A stretch of DNA of 64,000 bases from Saprospiraceae bacterium (GTDB taxonomy: Bacteria > Bacteroidota > Bacteroidia > Chitinophagales > Saprospiraceae). The notes beneath the pieces are model-generated. The model did not search any database. It was given only the letters and a program-made list of their open reading frames with translations, and was not told the origin of the DNA. Positions within the stretch are counted from its first letter, which is position 1. The number at the start of each line of letters is the position of its first letter. The stretch spans positions 310,001-374,000 of the forward strand of contig JAQXDE010000038.1 in NCBI GenBank assembly GCA_029251525.1. Reading direction: 5' to 3'. Below, piece by piece: positions 36,635 to 45,601 of this stretch. A program made the translations under genes and the position numbers.

Positions 36635-36713
36635 ATCGTCTGATAAACCTTTATCTAGATTTAAGAAATTCTTTCAGGATTTTTTCTTGAATCTGATTTG
36701 TTTATCAGACGAT
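36635..36713 (-). terminator. Large two-tier hairpin downstream of the S9 peptidase gene
   Basis: The outer stem ATCGTCTGATAAAC / GTTTATCAGACGAT is 14 perfect base pairs. Inside it, AGATTTAAGAAA / TTTCTTGAATCT forms a second 12-bp stem (one G-U) around a 14-base loop. On the minus strand it follows the S9 peptidase stop by 31 bases and is followed by a T-rich tail, so it can terminate that gene, but it is far longer than needed. Confidence 0.75.
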
Positions 36714-36743
36714 ATTTTCTAAAAAAGGATATTGTAATCTGTA

Positions 36744-38657
36744 TTAAAGATATTTTCCCAAAAATCCGAGCATAGCATTATATACTTCAAAGCGATTTTC
36801 TTCATTATGAAATCCATGTCCTTCATCATATTTCACCATATATGGTACATCAATATTTCGACTTCTGAGTGATCGAACAATCTGATCACTTTCGTCAATA
36901 TTTACTCTAGGGTCATTTGCGCCTTGAATAACAAAAAGGGGAGTAGTGATTTTATCAACATGTAAAGCAGGTGATGCAGCAGCCATATGTTCTTTATCCT
37001 TTTCAGGGTGTCCAACCATTTCATGCATCATGTTGAGGTAAGGTTTCCAATAAGGAGGGATGGTATGAAGGAAAGTAAAGAGATTGGAAACACCTACATA
37101 GTCAATTGCACAAGTATACAAATTAGGTGTAAAAGTTACGCCTGCTAAAGTTGCATAGCCTCCATAACTCCCTCCGTAAATGGCAACTTTTTTAGGGTTC
37201 GCAATTCCTTCTTGAACTAGCCAAGCAACTCCATCTGAGATATCATCTTGCATTGTTTTTCCCCATTGCTTAAAACTCATTTCCCAGAAATTACGGCCAT
37301 ATCCTGTACTTCCTCGGTAGTTCATTTGTAAAACGGCATAGCCTCTACTTACTAGTAGTTGAACTTCTGGATTGTAGCCCCAACTATCGCGTACCCATGG
37401 ACCACCATGTGGATTGATAATCACAGGAAGATTCTTTGGTTCCACATTTTTAGGTAATGTTAAGTAACCATTGATAGTTAATTTATCTCGAGTTGGATAG
37501 ATAACTGGTAGCATTTCAGCCATATCATCTTCATCAATCCATGGGCTAACATCAGTTATTTTTTCCAAGTAATTTATTTCAGAATCATAAAAATAGTATG
37601 CACCTAATGAACGATCTGAGTAGGTGCGAACTATCATCTTGTCTTCCGCTCTATTTTTACTAGCTACTGATATTTCGTAATCTCCTAATTTTGATTCTAA
37701 ATATTCACGAGCTGATTTTGTTTTGTTATCGAGGAAATGATACTGTGTTTTGGCAGTTGTATAGGATACTGCGGTTAAAACTTTTCGTTTGCGAGAGTAC
37801 CCTAGATTAGTCACATCTACAAACTCGTGAGAAAAGATAGGTTCTCCTACTTCTTGACTGGTTGTCATATCAAATTTGATAACTACACTTTTATCTCGAT
37901 TCAAATTAGACGCTACATAAACTTGATTTTGATTGTTAAAATCAAAAAATAATGGTGAAATGGATACTCTAAAATCGGTGGTAATTACTTCTCTAAAGTC
38001 TTCTTCTTCATTTTCTCGATAAAGGATTGTGGTGTTTGTTCCAATTATCTTTGTCGCTATTCTAAGTTTTCCTTCATGATCGGTCATCCAGCCATCAAGT
38101 GGATTTGTCGGGTCAATATTATCTGCTAATCTATTTAATACACCCGTATCGACATTCAATCGGTATGGTTCAAAAAGTTGTGGATTTCGATTGTTTAATC
38201 CGATGATAATATGGTCATCATCTTCCTTTAAATCGTCAATAACTGAAATTCTAATATTTTCAAAAGGAGTAAGGTCCTTTAGATTTTCCCCATTTTTATC
38301 AACCGCAAGAAGCGTGAAGTTTTCGTCACCTCCATTGTCTTTAATAAAAATAATTCGGTTGCTATTTACCCAACCAAAACCCCCAATGTCCCGGGTAGTT
38401 TCAGAAGTGATTCGAGTGGCTTCCGTCTCTCCAATTTTTTGGACAAAAATATTTTTACGTCGTTTGTATGGACTCATAAACGCAAAGTGTGTACCATCGG
38501 GTGATAACTGATAATTTGATTTCTCAGGTGTCCGAAAAAAGTCCTCGACGGAATATTTATACTCGCCTTGGTTAGCGTCAATGATTTGTTGCAATTCTTC
38601 AGGTGTGGAGGGAAGTGTTGAATCACCAGGTAATTTTTGGGCTTTTAATTTATCCAT
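36744..38657 (-). CDS. S9 family peptidase (acylaminoacyl-peptidase-like), cytoplasmic
   Basis: This 637-residue protein has an N-terminal beta-propeller (about residues 30-390) and a C-terminal alpha/beta hydrolase domain. The catalytic triad is readable: Ser497 in YGGSYGGYATL, Asp582 in GANDPRVN and His614 in DEGHGF. NPHGGPWVRDSWGYNPEV shows the oxyanion region. There is no signal peptide or lipobox, so it is probably cytoplasmic and degrades oligopeptides. It is monocistronic. A same-length paralogue with a lipoprotein signal lies at 52511. Confidence 0.92.
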   Translation of the reverse strand: MDKLKAQKLPGDSTLPSTPEELQQIIDANQGEYKYSVEDFFRTPEKSNYQLSPDGTHFAFMSPYKRRKNIFVQKIGETEATRITSETTRDIGGFGWVNSNRIIFIKDNGGDENFTLLAVDKNGENLKDLTPFENIRISVIDDLKEDDDHIIIGLNNRNPQLFEPYRLNVDTGVLNRLADNIDPTNPLDGWMTDHEGKLRIATKIIGTNTTILYRENEEEDFREVITTDFRVSISPLFFDFNNQNQVYVASNLNRDKSVVIKFDMTTSQEVGEPIFSHEFVDVTNLGYSRKRKVLTAVSYTTAKTQYHFLDNKTKSAREYLESKLGDYEISVASKNRAEDKMIVRTYSDRSLGAYYFYDSEINYLEKITDVSPWIDEDDMAEMLPVIYPTRDKLTINGYLTLPKNVEPKNLPVIINPHGGPWVRDSWGYNPEVQLLVSRGYAVLQMNYRGSTGYGRNFWEMSFKQWGKTMQDDISDGVAWLVQEGIANPKKVAIYGGSYGGYATLAGVTFTPNLYTCAIDYVGVSNLFTFLHTIPPYWKPYLNMMHEMVGHPEKDKEHMAAASPALHVDKITTPLFVIQGANDPRVNIDESDQIVRSLRSRNIDVPYMVKYDEGHGFHNEENRFEVYNAMLGFLGKYL

Positions 38658-38765
38658 TATTTAACAATTATTTTCATGTAACAAGTTTTTAATATGTACT
38701 CTTTCAAGTCTTCACAAAAGTAAAATAATGGATTGAATAAGTCGGAGAAATGGAAAAATTATTAC

Positions 38766-39008
38766 TTAGGATATGTTTTTAATTAACTCGTTTGACGCCT
38801 TTACAGAGAAGTTAAGCAACCCGCCCTTATCATCAATTAATTCTAAAGTGGGTTGGTATTTTTTCTTAAGAATCAACTCGAAATAATATGTTTCAAATTT
38901 TACTTGACTTGGGTTTTTTATCACAAAAAAGACAACATCTGGGGTGACACTAATTGAAATTTTTCTGACGGTCGAAAGATGTATCTGATATTTTTTTTGG
39001 AAAATCAA
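38766..39008 (-). pseudogene. Open frame of uncertain status, possibly a gene remnant
   Basis: An 80-codon frame begins right after a stop with TTG as the only initiator. Its text is protein-like: ISISVTPDVVFFVIKNPSQV, FETYYFELILKKKY and LELIDDKGGLLNFSVKASNE. I recognise no family. The absence of an ATG and of any promoter suggests the tail of a lost gene rather than an active one. Confidence 0.3.
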
Positions 39009-39078
39009 TATTCCTCAATCCATTGCTGTCACTCACTTCAGTTTTGTTTTCACCGAAAAACAAGTTTAAAACAAAAAA

Positions 39079-39092
39079 GTTTGAGGTCAAAC
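39079..39092. promoter_or_regulatory. Candidate repressor operator (perfect dyad)
   Basis: GTTTGA-GG-TCAAAC is a perfect inverted repeat about 20 bases upstream of the -33 box of the S24 repressor gene. Such repressors usually bind dyads near their own promoters. Confidence 0.4.
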
Positions 39093-39111
39093 GATTTGTT
39101 TTTACAAAAAA

Positions 39112-39144
39112 TTGTTTTAAATTGCAGTCAGATTACTATTTTTG
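39112..39144 (+). promoter_or_regulatory. Promoter of the S24 repressor gene
   Basis: TTG (39112-39114), 22 bases, then TATTTTTG (39137-39144), a TAnnTTTG match 26 bases before the ATG at 39170. Confidence 0.5.
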
Positions 39145-39169
39145 TTTTAAAAATACAATATTAATAAAG

Positions 39170-39913
39170 ATGATAAGAGAAGACAGAATACAACTTAATA
39201 ACCGGTTTATCGAAGTTTTTAAATTACTTCAAGAGCGTGGTGAAATAGTTCTTAACGATCGTGGTGGTAAAGGAATGGGAGACTTTGCTAAAAAGATTCT
39301 AGGTAAAAGAGCATACGGACATATCATCCGTGCCTATTTAAATCAAGAAGATAAAAGGGTAATTGATTATCATCAAGCAAGATCAATCTGTCGGGAGTAC
39401 GGGGTGAATGAAGGTTATTTAATTGATGGTGAAGGATCTCCTTTTGGGTTTGATTTACCTAAAGCAAACAAGCGAAATAATATTCCATCTAGTAGAGGTA
39501 ACATACTTTTTACTACGGTACAAGCATTTGCGGGCTCTGGTGCTGGAATGGAAAGCGCAAGTCCTTCAAGTGATGAGGACAATGAGTTCTTTGCCATTCC
39601 AGGTATGAGTGGGAATGGTTTGGTTGCATTTTCAATTGAAGGAAATAGTATGGAGCCTATAATAAATGACGGAGATATTATTATATGTAGGGAAATTCAA
39701 AGTCTTCATGAAATAAAAGATAATGAAATTTATGCTGTTAAAAGTAATGGTTCACTTTGGGTAAAATATGTAAAACGTATTTTCAATTCTCGAGGTAGAA
39801 TTGTTGGATTAAAGCTAATATCTGCAAATAGTTTAGAGTTTGATCCATTTGAGGAGGAGGTGAATGAATATACTAGGTTGTATAAAGTGGAAAGTCGGAT
39901 AAGTTCATTGTAA
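39170..39913 (+). CDS. S24 family (LexA/CI-like) transcriptional repressor
   Basis: The frame extends to 39023, but the ATG at 39170 (MIREDRIQLNNRFIEVFKLL) is the natural start, giving 247 residues. An N-terminal DNA-binding region of about 85 residues (GMGDFAKKILGKRAYGHIIR, ending YGVNEGYLIDGEG) is followed by a linker and the S24 peptidase-like domain. Catalytic Ser is in FSIEGNSMEPIINDGDIII and Lys in NEIYAVKSNGSLWVKY. A possible self-cleavage site lies in the AFAGSGAGM region. Such proteins are damage- or signal-inactivated repressors. The downstream region carries a decayed copy of the same gene. Confidence 0.88.
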   Translation: MIREDRIQLNNRFIEVFKLLQERGEIVLNDRGGKGMGDFAKKILGKRAYGHIIRAYLNQEDKRVIDYHQARSICREYGVNEGYLIDGEGSPFGFDLPKANKRNNIPSSRGNILFTTVQAFAGSGAGMESASPSSDEDNEFFAIPGMSGNGLVAFSIEGNSMEPIINDGDIIICREIQSLHEIKDNEIYAVKSNGSLWVKYVKRIFNSRGRIVGLKLISANSLEFDPFEEEVNEYTRLYKVESRISSL

Positions 39914-40153
39914 ATTTCAGACTTAAATTTGAAGCCTTTTTTAGTAAGAAAGGTGAGCCAATGAGATAATATATTAATTTTAATCTGAGGTTTGCTTTGT
40001 CCTATTTAACACCTAAGGGAAAGATATAAATCGGAATATAAATATTAAATAATTCAAACAAATTTATTTGAATTATTTAATTAATATACAATTTGTTTTG
40101 TTTTATGGTGAGATTAGCCCATCTTATGAAAATGATTAATCTGTGAAAACTAA
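39914..40153. other. Spacer between repressor and its decayed copy
   Basis: AT-rich sequence with no supported feature. Confidence 0.5.
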
Positions 40154-40853
40154 ATGGATGATTTGAAGAAGTTTATCAGCAGTTGGTACGACGGCGATTT
40201 ATCGTTAAAAGTAACCGATCAAAAAGGTAAAAAGCCAAATAGCATTTGTAAGTAGGCTAGATCAAAGGTGCATATTATAAATTTATTCCTAGAAGATAAA
40301 TGAAAAATCACCTATTAAATAGGTGAAAATCTCTGTATTCACTATTGGGTTAATGAAACATTTATGTTTCAAGCTATTGATGGTCTATTTTAAAAAATAA
40401 TATTATCTGACTCGGAATAAGGACTAACTATGATTTAGGGATGAGTTTCCCGCAAATATCTTATTTACTAATTTGGAGGCATTTGCGAGTAATACGATTG
40501 GAGTAAATCTATTTGAAGAAAATGAATGATTTCGTATTTCAGGAGTCAAAGGGTAATTAATTACTTTTAATATCATTGGAAATAGTTCGGTGCTAAACAT
40601 TGCTTCAGGAGATATGGTTGTTTGTTCAATACTAGAAAATACCTCTGAAATGATTGAAAACAAAGTTTATGTAGTTTTTTCGAACCAATCAGTTTGGGTA
40701 AAACGAGTGCAACGATTTTATGGTTGATATAATAGATGGACACATTCGAAGTTGATTTTAGAAAATCATGGGGAGCATGATACATTTATTATTGAAATTA
40801 GTGAGGTTAGAGAGTTATTAAAAGTAAAAAGAAGGTTAACGGAGTTAATGTAA
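40154..40853 (+). pseudogene. Decayed tandem copy of the S24 repressor
   Basis: Two reading frames together follow the intact neighbour from end to end. The first (from ATG 40154) reads KKFISSWYDGDLSLKVTDQK, stop, ARSKVHIINLFLEDK, stop, and HYWVNETFMFQAIDGLF, matching the HIIRAYLNQEDK and YGVNEGYLIDGEG parts. After a frameshift around 40410-40440 the second frame reads ANILFTNLEAFASNTIG, ITFNIIGNSS, ASGDMVVCSI, NKVYVVFSNQSVWVKRVQRF and ends RRLTELM, matching GNILFTTVQAFAG, EGNSMEP and NEIYAVKSNGSLWVKYVKRI. In-frame stops stand at 40256, 40527, 40554 and 40725 among others. Note that the catalytic region reads GNSSVLN rather than GNSMEP. It cannot make a full protein. Confidence 0.78.
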
Positions 40854-40888
40854 AAACTCCAGAAGATATCCTGCTGTTTTTTTGAAAT

Positions 40889-40928
40889 TAACTCCTGTAC
40901 TAAATGAAGTACGGGAGTTTTATTTTTA
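40889..40928. terminator. Terminator between the decayed repressor and rlmB
   Basis: The stem AACTCCTGTACT / AGTACGGGAGTT with loop AAATGA and a T run on the plus side; it also borders the convergent rRNA methyltransferase gene. Confidence 0.85.
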
Positions 40929-40933
40929 TGGTG

Positions 40934-41695
40934 TTAACCCCTTTGTCTCATAACTTCATACAAAATAATTCCAGTGGCAACAGAAACATTAAATGAGTCA
41001 GTCGTTCCAATTTGAGGAATAATAAATTGATTTTCAATCCTTCGCAATAATTCTCGATTAATACCTTTCCCTTCAGAGCCCATCACGATGGCACTTGGTT
41101 CAGTGAAGTCAGTTTCGAAAACCATTTTCTTTGCACCTAGATTACTAGCGAAAACAGTGATTCCAGACATTTCTAACATATCCAAAGCACCATCCAAACT
41201 TTGTTCCCGACATATTGGAAGCCTAGTTAAAGCACCTGCAGATGATTTTATAGCTTCATCATTAATTTGGGCAGATCCTTTTTTAGGAATAACAATGGCA
41301 TGAGCACCACTAATTTCAGCTGATCTAGCAATAGCCCCTATATTTCGAATATCTGTAATTCCATCTAAAATTAAAATCAAAGGTATCTCAGATTTTTCAT
41401 AAATCATTGGAAGTAAATCCTCTAGTTTATAATATGAAATTAAAGAAATCAATCCAATCACTCCTTGATGGTTTCCAGAAGTCATTCGATTAAGTTTTTC
41501 TTTTGGAACAACTTGTACTGGAATGTTATACTTTTTTGTCAAGTGACGAAGTTCCTTTTCGAATTCTCCCCGAGTTCCTTGTTGGAGAAAAATTTTATCA
41601 AAATTAGTCCCTGTTTGGATAGAATCCACAATAGGATGTTTACCAATAATTGTTGATTTTTTTTTGAGTTGCATATCTTCGACTAAGGTCGGCAT
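40934..41695 (-). CDS. rlmB: TrmH/RlmB family RNA 2'-O-methyltransferase
   Basis: This 253-residue SPOUT enzyme methylates a ribose in RNA using SAM; by overall fit it is closest to RlmB, which modifies a guanosine of 23S rRNA. It has an N-terminal substrate-binding domain (IIGKHPIVDSI, SGNHQGVIGLI) and the knotted catalytic domain with DGITDIRNIGAIARSAEISG, VMGSEGKGINRELL and DSFNVSVATGIILYE. It is monocistronic and divergent from the M36 peptidase gene. RlmB versus another TrmH member is the main uncertainty. Confidence 0.87.
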   Translation of the reverse strand: MPTLVEDMQLKKKSTIIGKHPIVDSIQTGTNFDKIFLQQGTRGEFEKELRHLTKKYNIPVQVVPKEKLNRMTSGNHQGVIGLISLISYYKLEDLLPMIYEKSEIPLILILDGITDIRNIGAIARSAEISGAHAIVIPKKGSAQINDEAIKSSAGALTRLPICREQSLDGALDMLEMSGITVFASNLGAKKMVFETDFTEPSAIVMGSEGKGINRELLRRIENQFIIPQIGTTDSFNVSVATGIILYEVMRQRG

Positions 41696-41913
41696 TTTTT
41701 TTTAATACAAACCAAATCAAAATAAAAATGTTTTTAAAGATAAAAGGTTGAGTTAATTCAAATAAAATCAGAGTAGAAAAACAATTTAATCTTGGATTTT
41801 TTTTTGTTAATTGTCGTTCAGCAAGCTAGTAAAATGTATTCGAACATTTCAAAAGCTATTATTTTTTTTAATTTTACCTAATATTTATTATTTCTAATAT
41901 AAAAATAAAGTAC

Positions 41914-44900
41914 ATGATGAGAGTTACCTCTACAAAAAGCAAAATCTTAAGTGTGATGATGTTTTTGATGTTTTTAAGCATTAGTGCATTTTCTCAACTT
42001 CACAATCCAGTTGAAAAAGCAATTCAGTATTTGCAAGAAAACAAAAACCAGTGGAATCTTACCGAGGCAGATATTGCTGATCTGGTAGTAACAGACAATT
42101 ATGTGAGTACACCTTCGGGGGCAAGCATGGTTTATTTAATGCAGAGATATCAAGGTATTAAAGTTTACAATGCAATCTATAATGTAGGTATCTCCAAAGA
42201 AGGAGAAGTGGTACATGCAGCAAGTAGAATCATACCCAATATTGTAAATAAGTTAGGTGACTCAGTCTCACCTTCTCTAACTCCAGAGACTGCGATTGTC
42301 TCTACATTGAGTCATTTGAACGTAGAAATGGTAGATGCTTTAGTTCAGAAAGAAAGAAAAAATAATCAAGAATTTGTATTTGAAAAAGGAGCTTATTCCA
42401 ATACAGATATCAAAGTAAACCTACAGTTTTATCCAACTAATGAAAATGAAGTAGAGTTAGTTTGGGAAGTAGTAATTGATATGGTTTCCAATGCTGATTA
42501 TTGGAATGTTAAAGTGGATGCATCTACAGGTAATGTTTTAGGAAAACATAATTATACTACTTACTGTACTTTTGCTCACGATGCTTATCATAACCATGAT
42601 GCAGAATGCCGTAGTAAAAATAATATGAGAATCGTTACTTCTCCCAAAGCAACAACCGTTACACCTCCTGTTTTGCTTGGAGGAAGCTACGCTGTGTATG
42701 CAGAGTTAACTATGGATGGGAACCTACATACTCATGAAAGTCCAAACCATGGTACAAGAAATCTATTAACTGGGATTGAAAGCTTAGTAGCTTCTCCCTA
42801 CGGATGGCATGATACAAACGGGCAGAATGGAGCGGAATATACTATTACAAGAGGTAATAATGTACACGCATACTTAGATCTTGATGGATCAAATAATTCA
42901 CAAGGGGATGAACCAGATGGAGGAGCTGCGTTATTATTTGACTTTCCAATCGATATTGACGCTGAGCCAGAAACATTTCAAAATGCTTCAGTAACTAACG
43001 GGTTTTTCATGTCAAATATGATACATGATTTTTCTTATGTGTACGGTTTTGATGAGGTAGCTGGTAATTTTCAATCCAATAATTATGGAAATGGTGGGAA
43101 CGGAAATGATTATGTAAATATGCATGTAGATGATGGGAGCGGAACAAATAACGCCAATTTCTCAACTCCTCCGGATGGATCAAATGGAACTATGCAAATG
43201 TTTTTATGGAATTCTACTGCAGCATCAGGATTATTGACTGTTAACGAGCCTGCATCAGTTGCAGGGATTTATGAGGTATCTCACCCAGGAGATTGGGGTG
43301 GACAAATTGATATGACTCCATTGACTGCGGAAGTTGCGATAGTTGATGATGGAACAGGGACTGATGGATCAAAAGGTTGTAACGATTTGGTAAATGGAGC
43401 AGATCTTGCTGGAAAAATTGCGATCATTGATCGTGGTCTTTGTCAATTTGGAACAAAAGCATTAAACGCTCAAAATGCTGGTGCAGTAGGAGTAATAATA
43501 TGTAATTTTGAAGATGAGCCAGTAGGTATGGCAGGAGGAGATGACGGAGGATCAGTAACTATTCCAGTAATTTCAATTGGTGTAGGTTTATGCTCTGATA
43601 TTCGAATTTTTGCAGGAAGTAGTTTGAGTTTGACTTTTGTGGAACAACCAACAGGTTCCGGTCCAGATAATCTCTCAGGTTCATTAGATAATGGAATTAT
43701 TGCCCATGAATATGGTCATGGTATTTCAAATCGTTTGATCGGAGGAGGAAATAATACAGGATGTCTTGGTAATGGAGAACAAATGGGAGAGGGAATTAGT
43801 GATTTCTTCTCATTAGTAACTTCTGTAAAGCCAGGTGATTCTGGAGATATGGGAAGAGGAATTGGAACATTTGCACAAAGACAAGACGTAGATGGTGGCG
43901 GGATTAGACGATATCCTTATTCTACAGATATGGGAATTAACCCATTGACATATAAAGATATAGCGGGACAAACAGCACCACATCCAATTGGAGAGATTTG
44001 GACATTATGTTTATGGGAGATGTACTGGTTGTTAGTAGAAGAATATGGGTTCGATGAAGATTTATTCCAAGGGAGTGGAGGAAATAATATTGCGGTATCA
44101 TTAGCAATTGAAGGAATGAAATTAACATCTTGTAGCCCTGGCTATACGGATGGACGGGATGGAGTTTTAGCGGCAGATCAATTATTATATGGAGGTGCAA
44201 ACCAATGTTTAATTTGGAAAGCATTCGCGAAAAGAGGAGTAGGAGAAAATGCTGACCAAGTTTCTTCATTTGATTCTAATGATGGAATTGAGAGTTTTGA
44301 TCGTCCAATTGACTGTTTGGATGAAATTCAAATAAATAAAACTGTCGACAAATTGATTAATGCGGGGGAGGATATAAATGTGGTAATTGATATAAGAAAT
44401 TACAAACAATCAGTTTCAACTAACGTAACTGTCACTGATGAAATTCCAAATGGAGCAACTGTACTTCCTTCATCTATAAATGGCCCGGGAGTAGTAAGTG
44501 GAAATACGATTACGTTTGTAATTGGGGAAATGGCAGTTGAAGAGGTTACTCAAGTAAGTTATACTTTAGAAACTGATCCTGCTATCAAATCAATCGCAAT
44601 TTTTAATGATGACCAAGAAGGTGATCCAGATGATAATTGGGATATTGAGTTTTTAAATGGGACCTCCATTTTTGACATAAGAGATGATTCATTAGCGTAT
44701 AGTGGAGAGAAAGCTTGGTTTGTGCGAGATGTTGCAGAGGAAAATGATCAGACACTATTTGCTGTAGACCCAATTGCAGTTTCAGGTACTCAACCAGTTT
44801 TAAGGTTTTACCATTGGTATGACACAGAAGCAAGTGCTGATGGTGGCTTATTAGAAGTATCCAAAGATGGTGGAACAATCTGGGAACAAGTTGGTACGTC

Positions 44901-45507
44901 TATGTTCCGACAAGAATACCCAAGAAGCTTACAATATGGAACACTGGTAATTCCTTTTCTTTCTGCTTTTTCAGGACAAAGTAGTGCAGGAGGAGAAAAC
45001 TTTGTTGCTACTTATGTGGACATGAGTGATTACATAGGGGAAGATATATTCTTCCGTTTCCGATTTGCATCAGATGATAATACAAGCGGAAAAGGTTGGT
45101 TTATTGATGATGTAACATTTATGGATATGAGAAATTATCAAGGTGTGGCATGTGTAACTACTGATCAAGGTGACAATAATTGTACTGATGTAGACGAACG
45201 TGGAACTGCAGTAGAACCAGAGGGAACAGTATCTAGCAAGGATTTATTCAAAACAAGTATGGAAGTAAATGTTTTCCCTAATCCTGCGCAAGACATTTTA
45301 AATATCCAAGTATTAAATGATAAATCTGCAGATGCCTCGGTTCGAATTCTTACTATTGATGGTAAAGAAATGATGGATAAATCATTTCAAGTTGTGGATG
45401 GTTTGCAAACAGTGAGTTTAAACGTGGCAAGACTTCCAGTAGGAATGTATTTTGTAAAAGTAAGTACGGGGGAAGGAATCGTGGTTGAGAAAGTAATGAT
45501 AAAATAA
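41914..45507 (+). CDS. Secreted M36 (fungalysin-like) metallopeptidase with PA domain and T9SS sorting domain
   Basis: This 1197-residue protein starts with a signal peptide (VMMFLMFLSISAFSQ). A fungalysin-type propeptide spans about residues 35-205. The M36 catalytic domain follows, with zinc site His598-Glu-Tyr-Gly-His602 (IIAHEYGHGISNRLIGGG) and third ligand Glu626 in QMGEGISDFF. A protease-associated (PA) domain is inserted before it (about 455-560, AGKIAIIDRGLCQFGTKALN). C-terminal to the catalytic part are a DUF11-like repeat (VTDEIPNGATVLP), a beta-sandwich region, and a T9SS type A sorting domain (VFPNPAQDILNIQV, LPVGMYFVKVSTG, VVEKVMIK). It is thus a cell-surface or secreted protease exported by the system encoded at the right end of the window. 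Confidence 0.93.
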   Translation: MMRVTSTKSKILSVMMFLMFLSISAFSQLHNPVEKAIQYLQENKNQWNLTEADIADLVVTDNYVSTPSGASMVYLMQRYQGIKVYNAIYNVGISKEGEVVHAASRIIPNIVNKLGDSVSPSLTPETAIVSTLSHLNVEMVDALVQKERKNNQEFVFEKGAYSNTDIKVNLQFYPTNENEVELVWEVVIDMVSNADYWNVKVDASTGNVLGKHNYTTYCTFAHDAYHNHDAECRSKNNMRIVTSPKATTVTPPVLLGGSYAVYAELTMDGNLHTHESPNHGTRNLLTGIESLVASPYGWHDTNGQNGAEYTITRGNNVHAYLDLDGSNNSQGDEPDGGAALLFDFPIDIDAEPETFQNASVTNGFFMSNMIHDFSYVYGFDEVAGNFQSNNYGNGGNGNDYVNMHVDDGSGTNNANFSTPPDGSNGTMQMFLWNSTAASGLLTVNEPASVAGIYEVSHPGDWGGQIDMTPLTAEVAIVDDGTGTDGSKGCNDLVNGADLAGKIAIIDRGLCQFGTKALNAQNAGAVGVIICNFEDEPVGMAGGDDGGSVTIPVISIGVGLCSDIRIFAGSSLSLTFVEQPTGSGPDNLSGSLDNGIIAHEYGHGISNRLIGGGNNTGCLGNGEQMGEGISDFFSLVTSVKPGDSGDMGRGIGTFAQRQDVDGGGIRRYPYSTDMGINPLTYKDIAGQTAPHPIGEIWTLCLWEMYWLLVEEYGFDEDLFQGSGGNNIAVSLAIEGMKLTSCSPGYTDGRDGVLAADQLLYGGANQCLIWKAFAKRGVGENADQVSSFDSNDGIESFDRPIDCLDEIQINKTVDKLINAGEDINVVIDIRNYKQSVSTNVTVTDEIPNGATVLPSSINGPGVVSGNTITFVIGEMAVEEVTQVSYTLETDPAIKSIAIFNDDQEGDPDDNWDIEFLNGTSIFDIRDDSLAYSGEKAWFVRDVAEENDQTLFAVDPIAVSGTQPVLRFYHWYDTEASADGGLLEVSKDGGTIWEQVGTSMFRQEYPRSLQYGTLVIPFLSAFSGQSSAGGENFVATYVDMSDYIGEDIFFRFRFASDDNTSGKGWFIDDVTFMDMRNYQGVACVTTDQGDNNCTDVDERGTAVEPEGTVSSKDLFKTSMEVNVFPNPAQDILNIQVLNDKSADASVRILTIDGKEMMDKSFQVVDGLQTVSLNVARLPVGMYFVKVSTGEGIVVEKVMIK

Positions 45508-45557
45508 TTAAAACTTAGCTCGAATTGTTTTTCAAAATTATGATTCGTTGGTAAAAC

Positions 45558-45595
45558 TAAGGTGGATAACGTAAGTTGTCCACCTTTTTTAGTAA
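45558..45595. terminator. Terminator between M36 peptidase and fdhD
   Basis: The stem AAGGTGGATAAC / GTTGTCCACCTT (one G-U) with loop GTAA and a T run, shared by two convergent genes. Confidence 0.88.
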
Positions 45596-45601
45596 TTAGA
45601 G

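Larger units (their letters stand above)
35333..36743. other. Gene-free 1.4 kb region with coding remnants
   Basis: No intact frame of useful length exists on either strand. I see two minus-strand protein remnants (35352-35483 and 36360-36506, listed separately), a further 31-codon open piece near 35850-35950 on the minus strand that I cannot identify, and the large hairpin at 36635-36713. The rest is AT-rich without visible structure. Confidence 0.6.
38658..39169. other. Intergenic region upstream of the S24 repressor gene
   Basis: It holds a minus-strand open stretch of uncertain status (38766-39008), a perfect 14-base dyad and the repressor promoter. Nothing else is supported. Confidence 0.55.

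Noticed and set aside
40424-40785. Two minus-strand frames of 70-79 codons opposite the decayed repressor
   Set aside because: They are antisense to a region whose plus-strand text matches the S24 repressor.
43937-44269. 110-codon minus-strand frame inside the M36 peptidase gene
   Set aside because: Low-complexity His/Leu-rich shadow of the coding strand.
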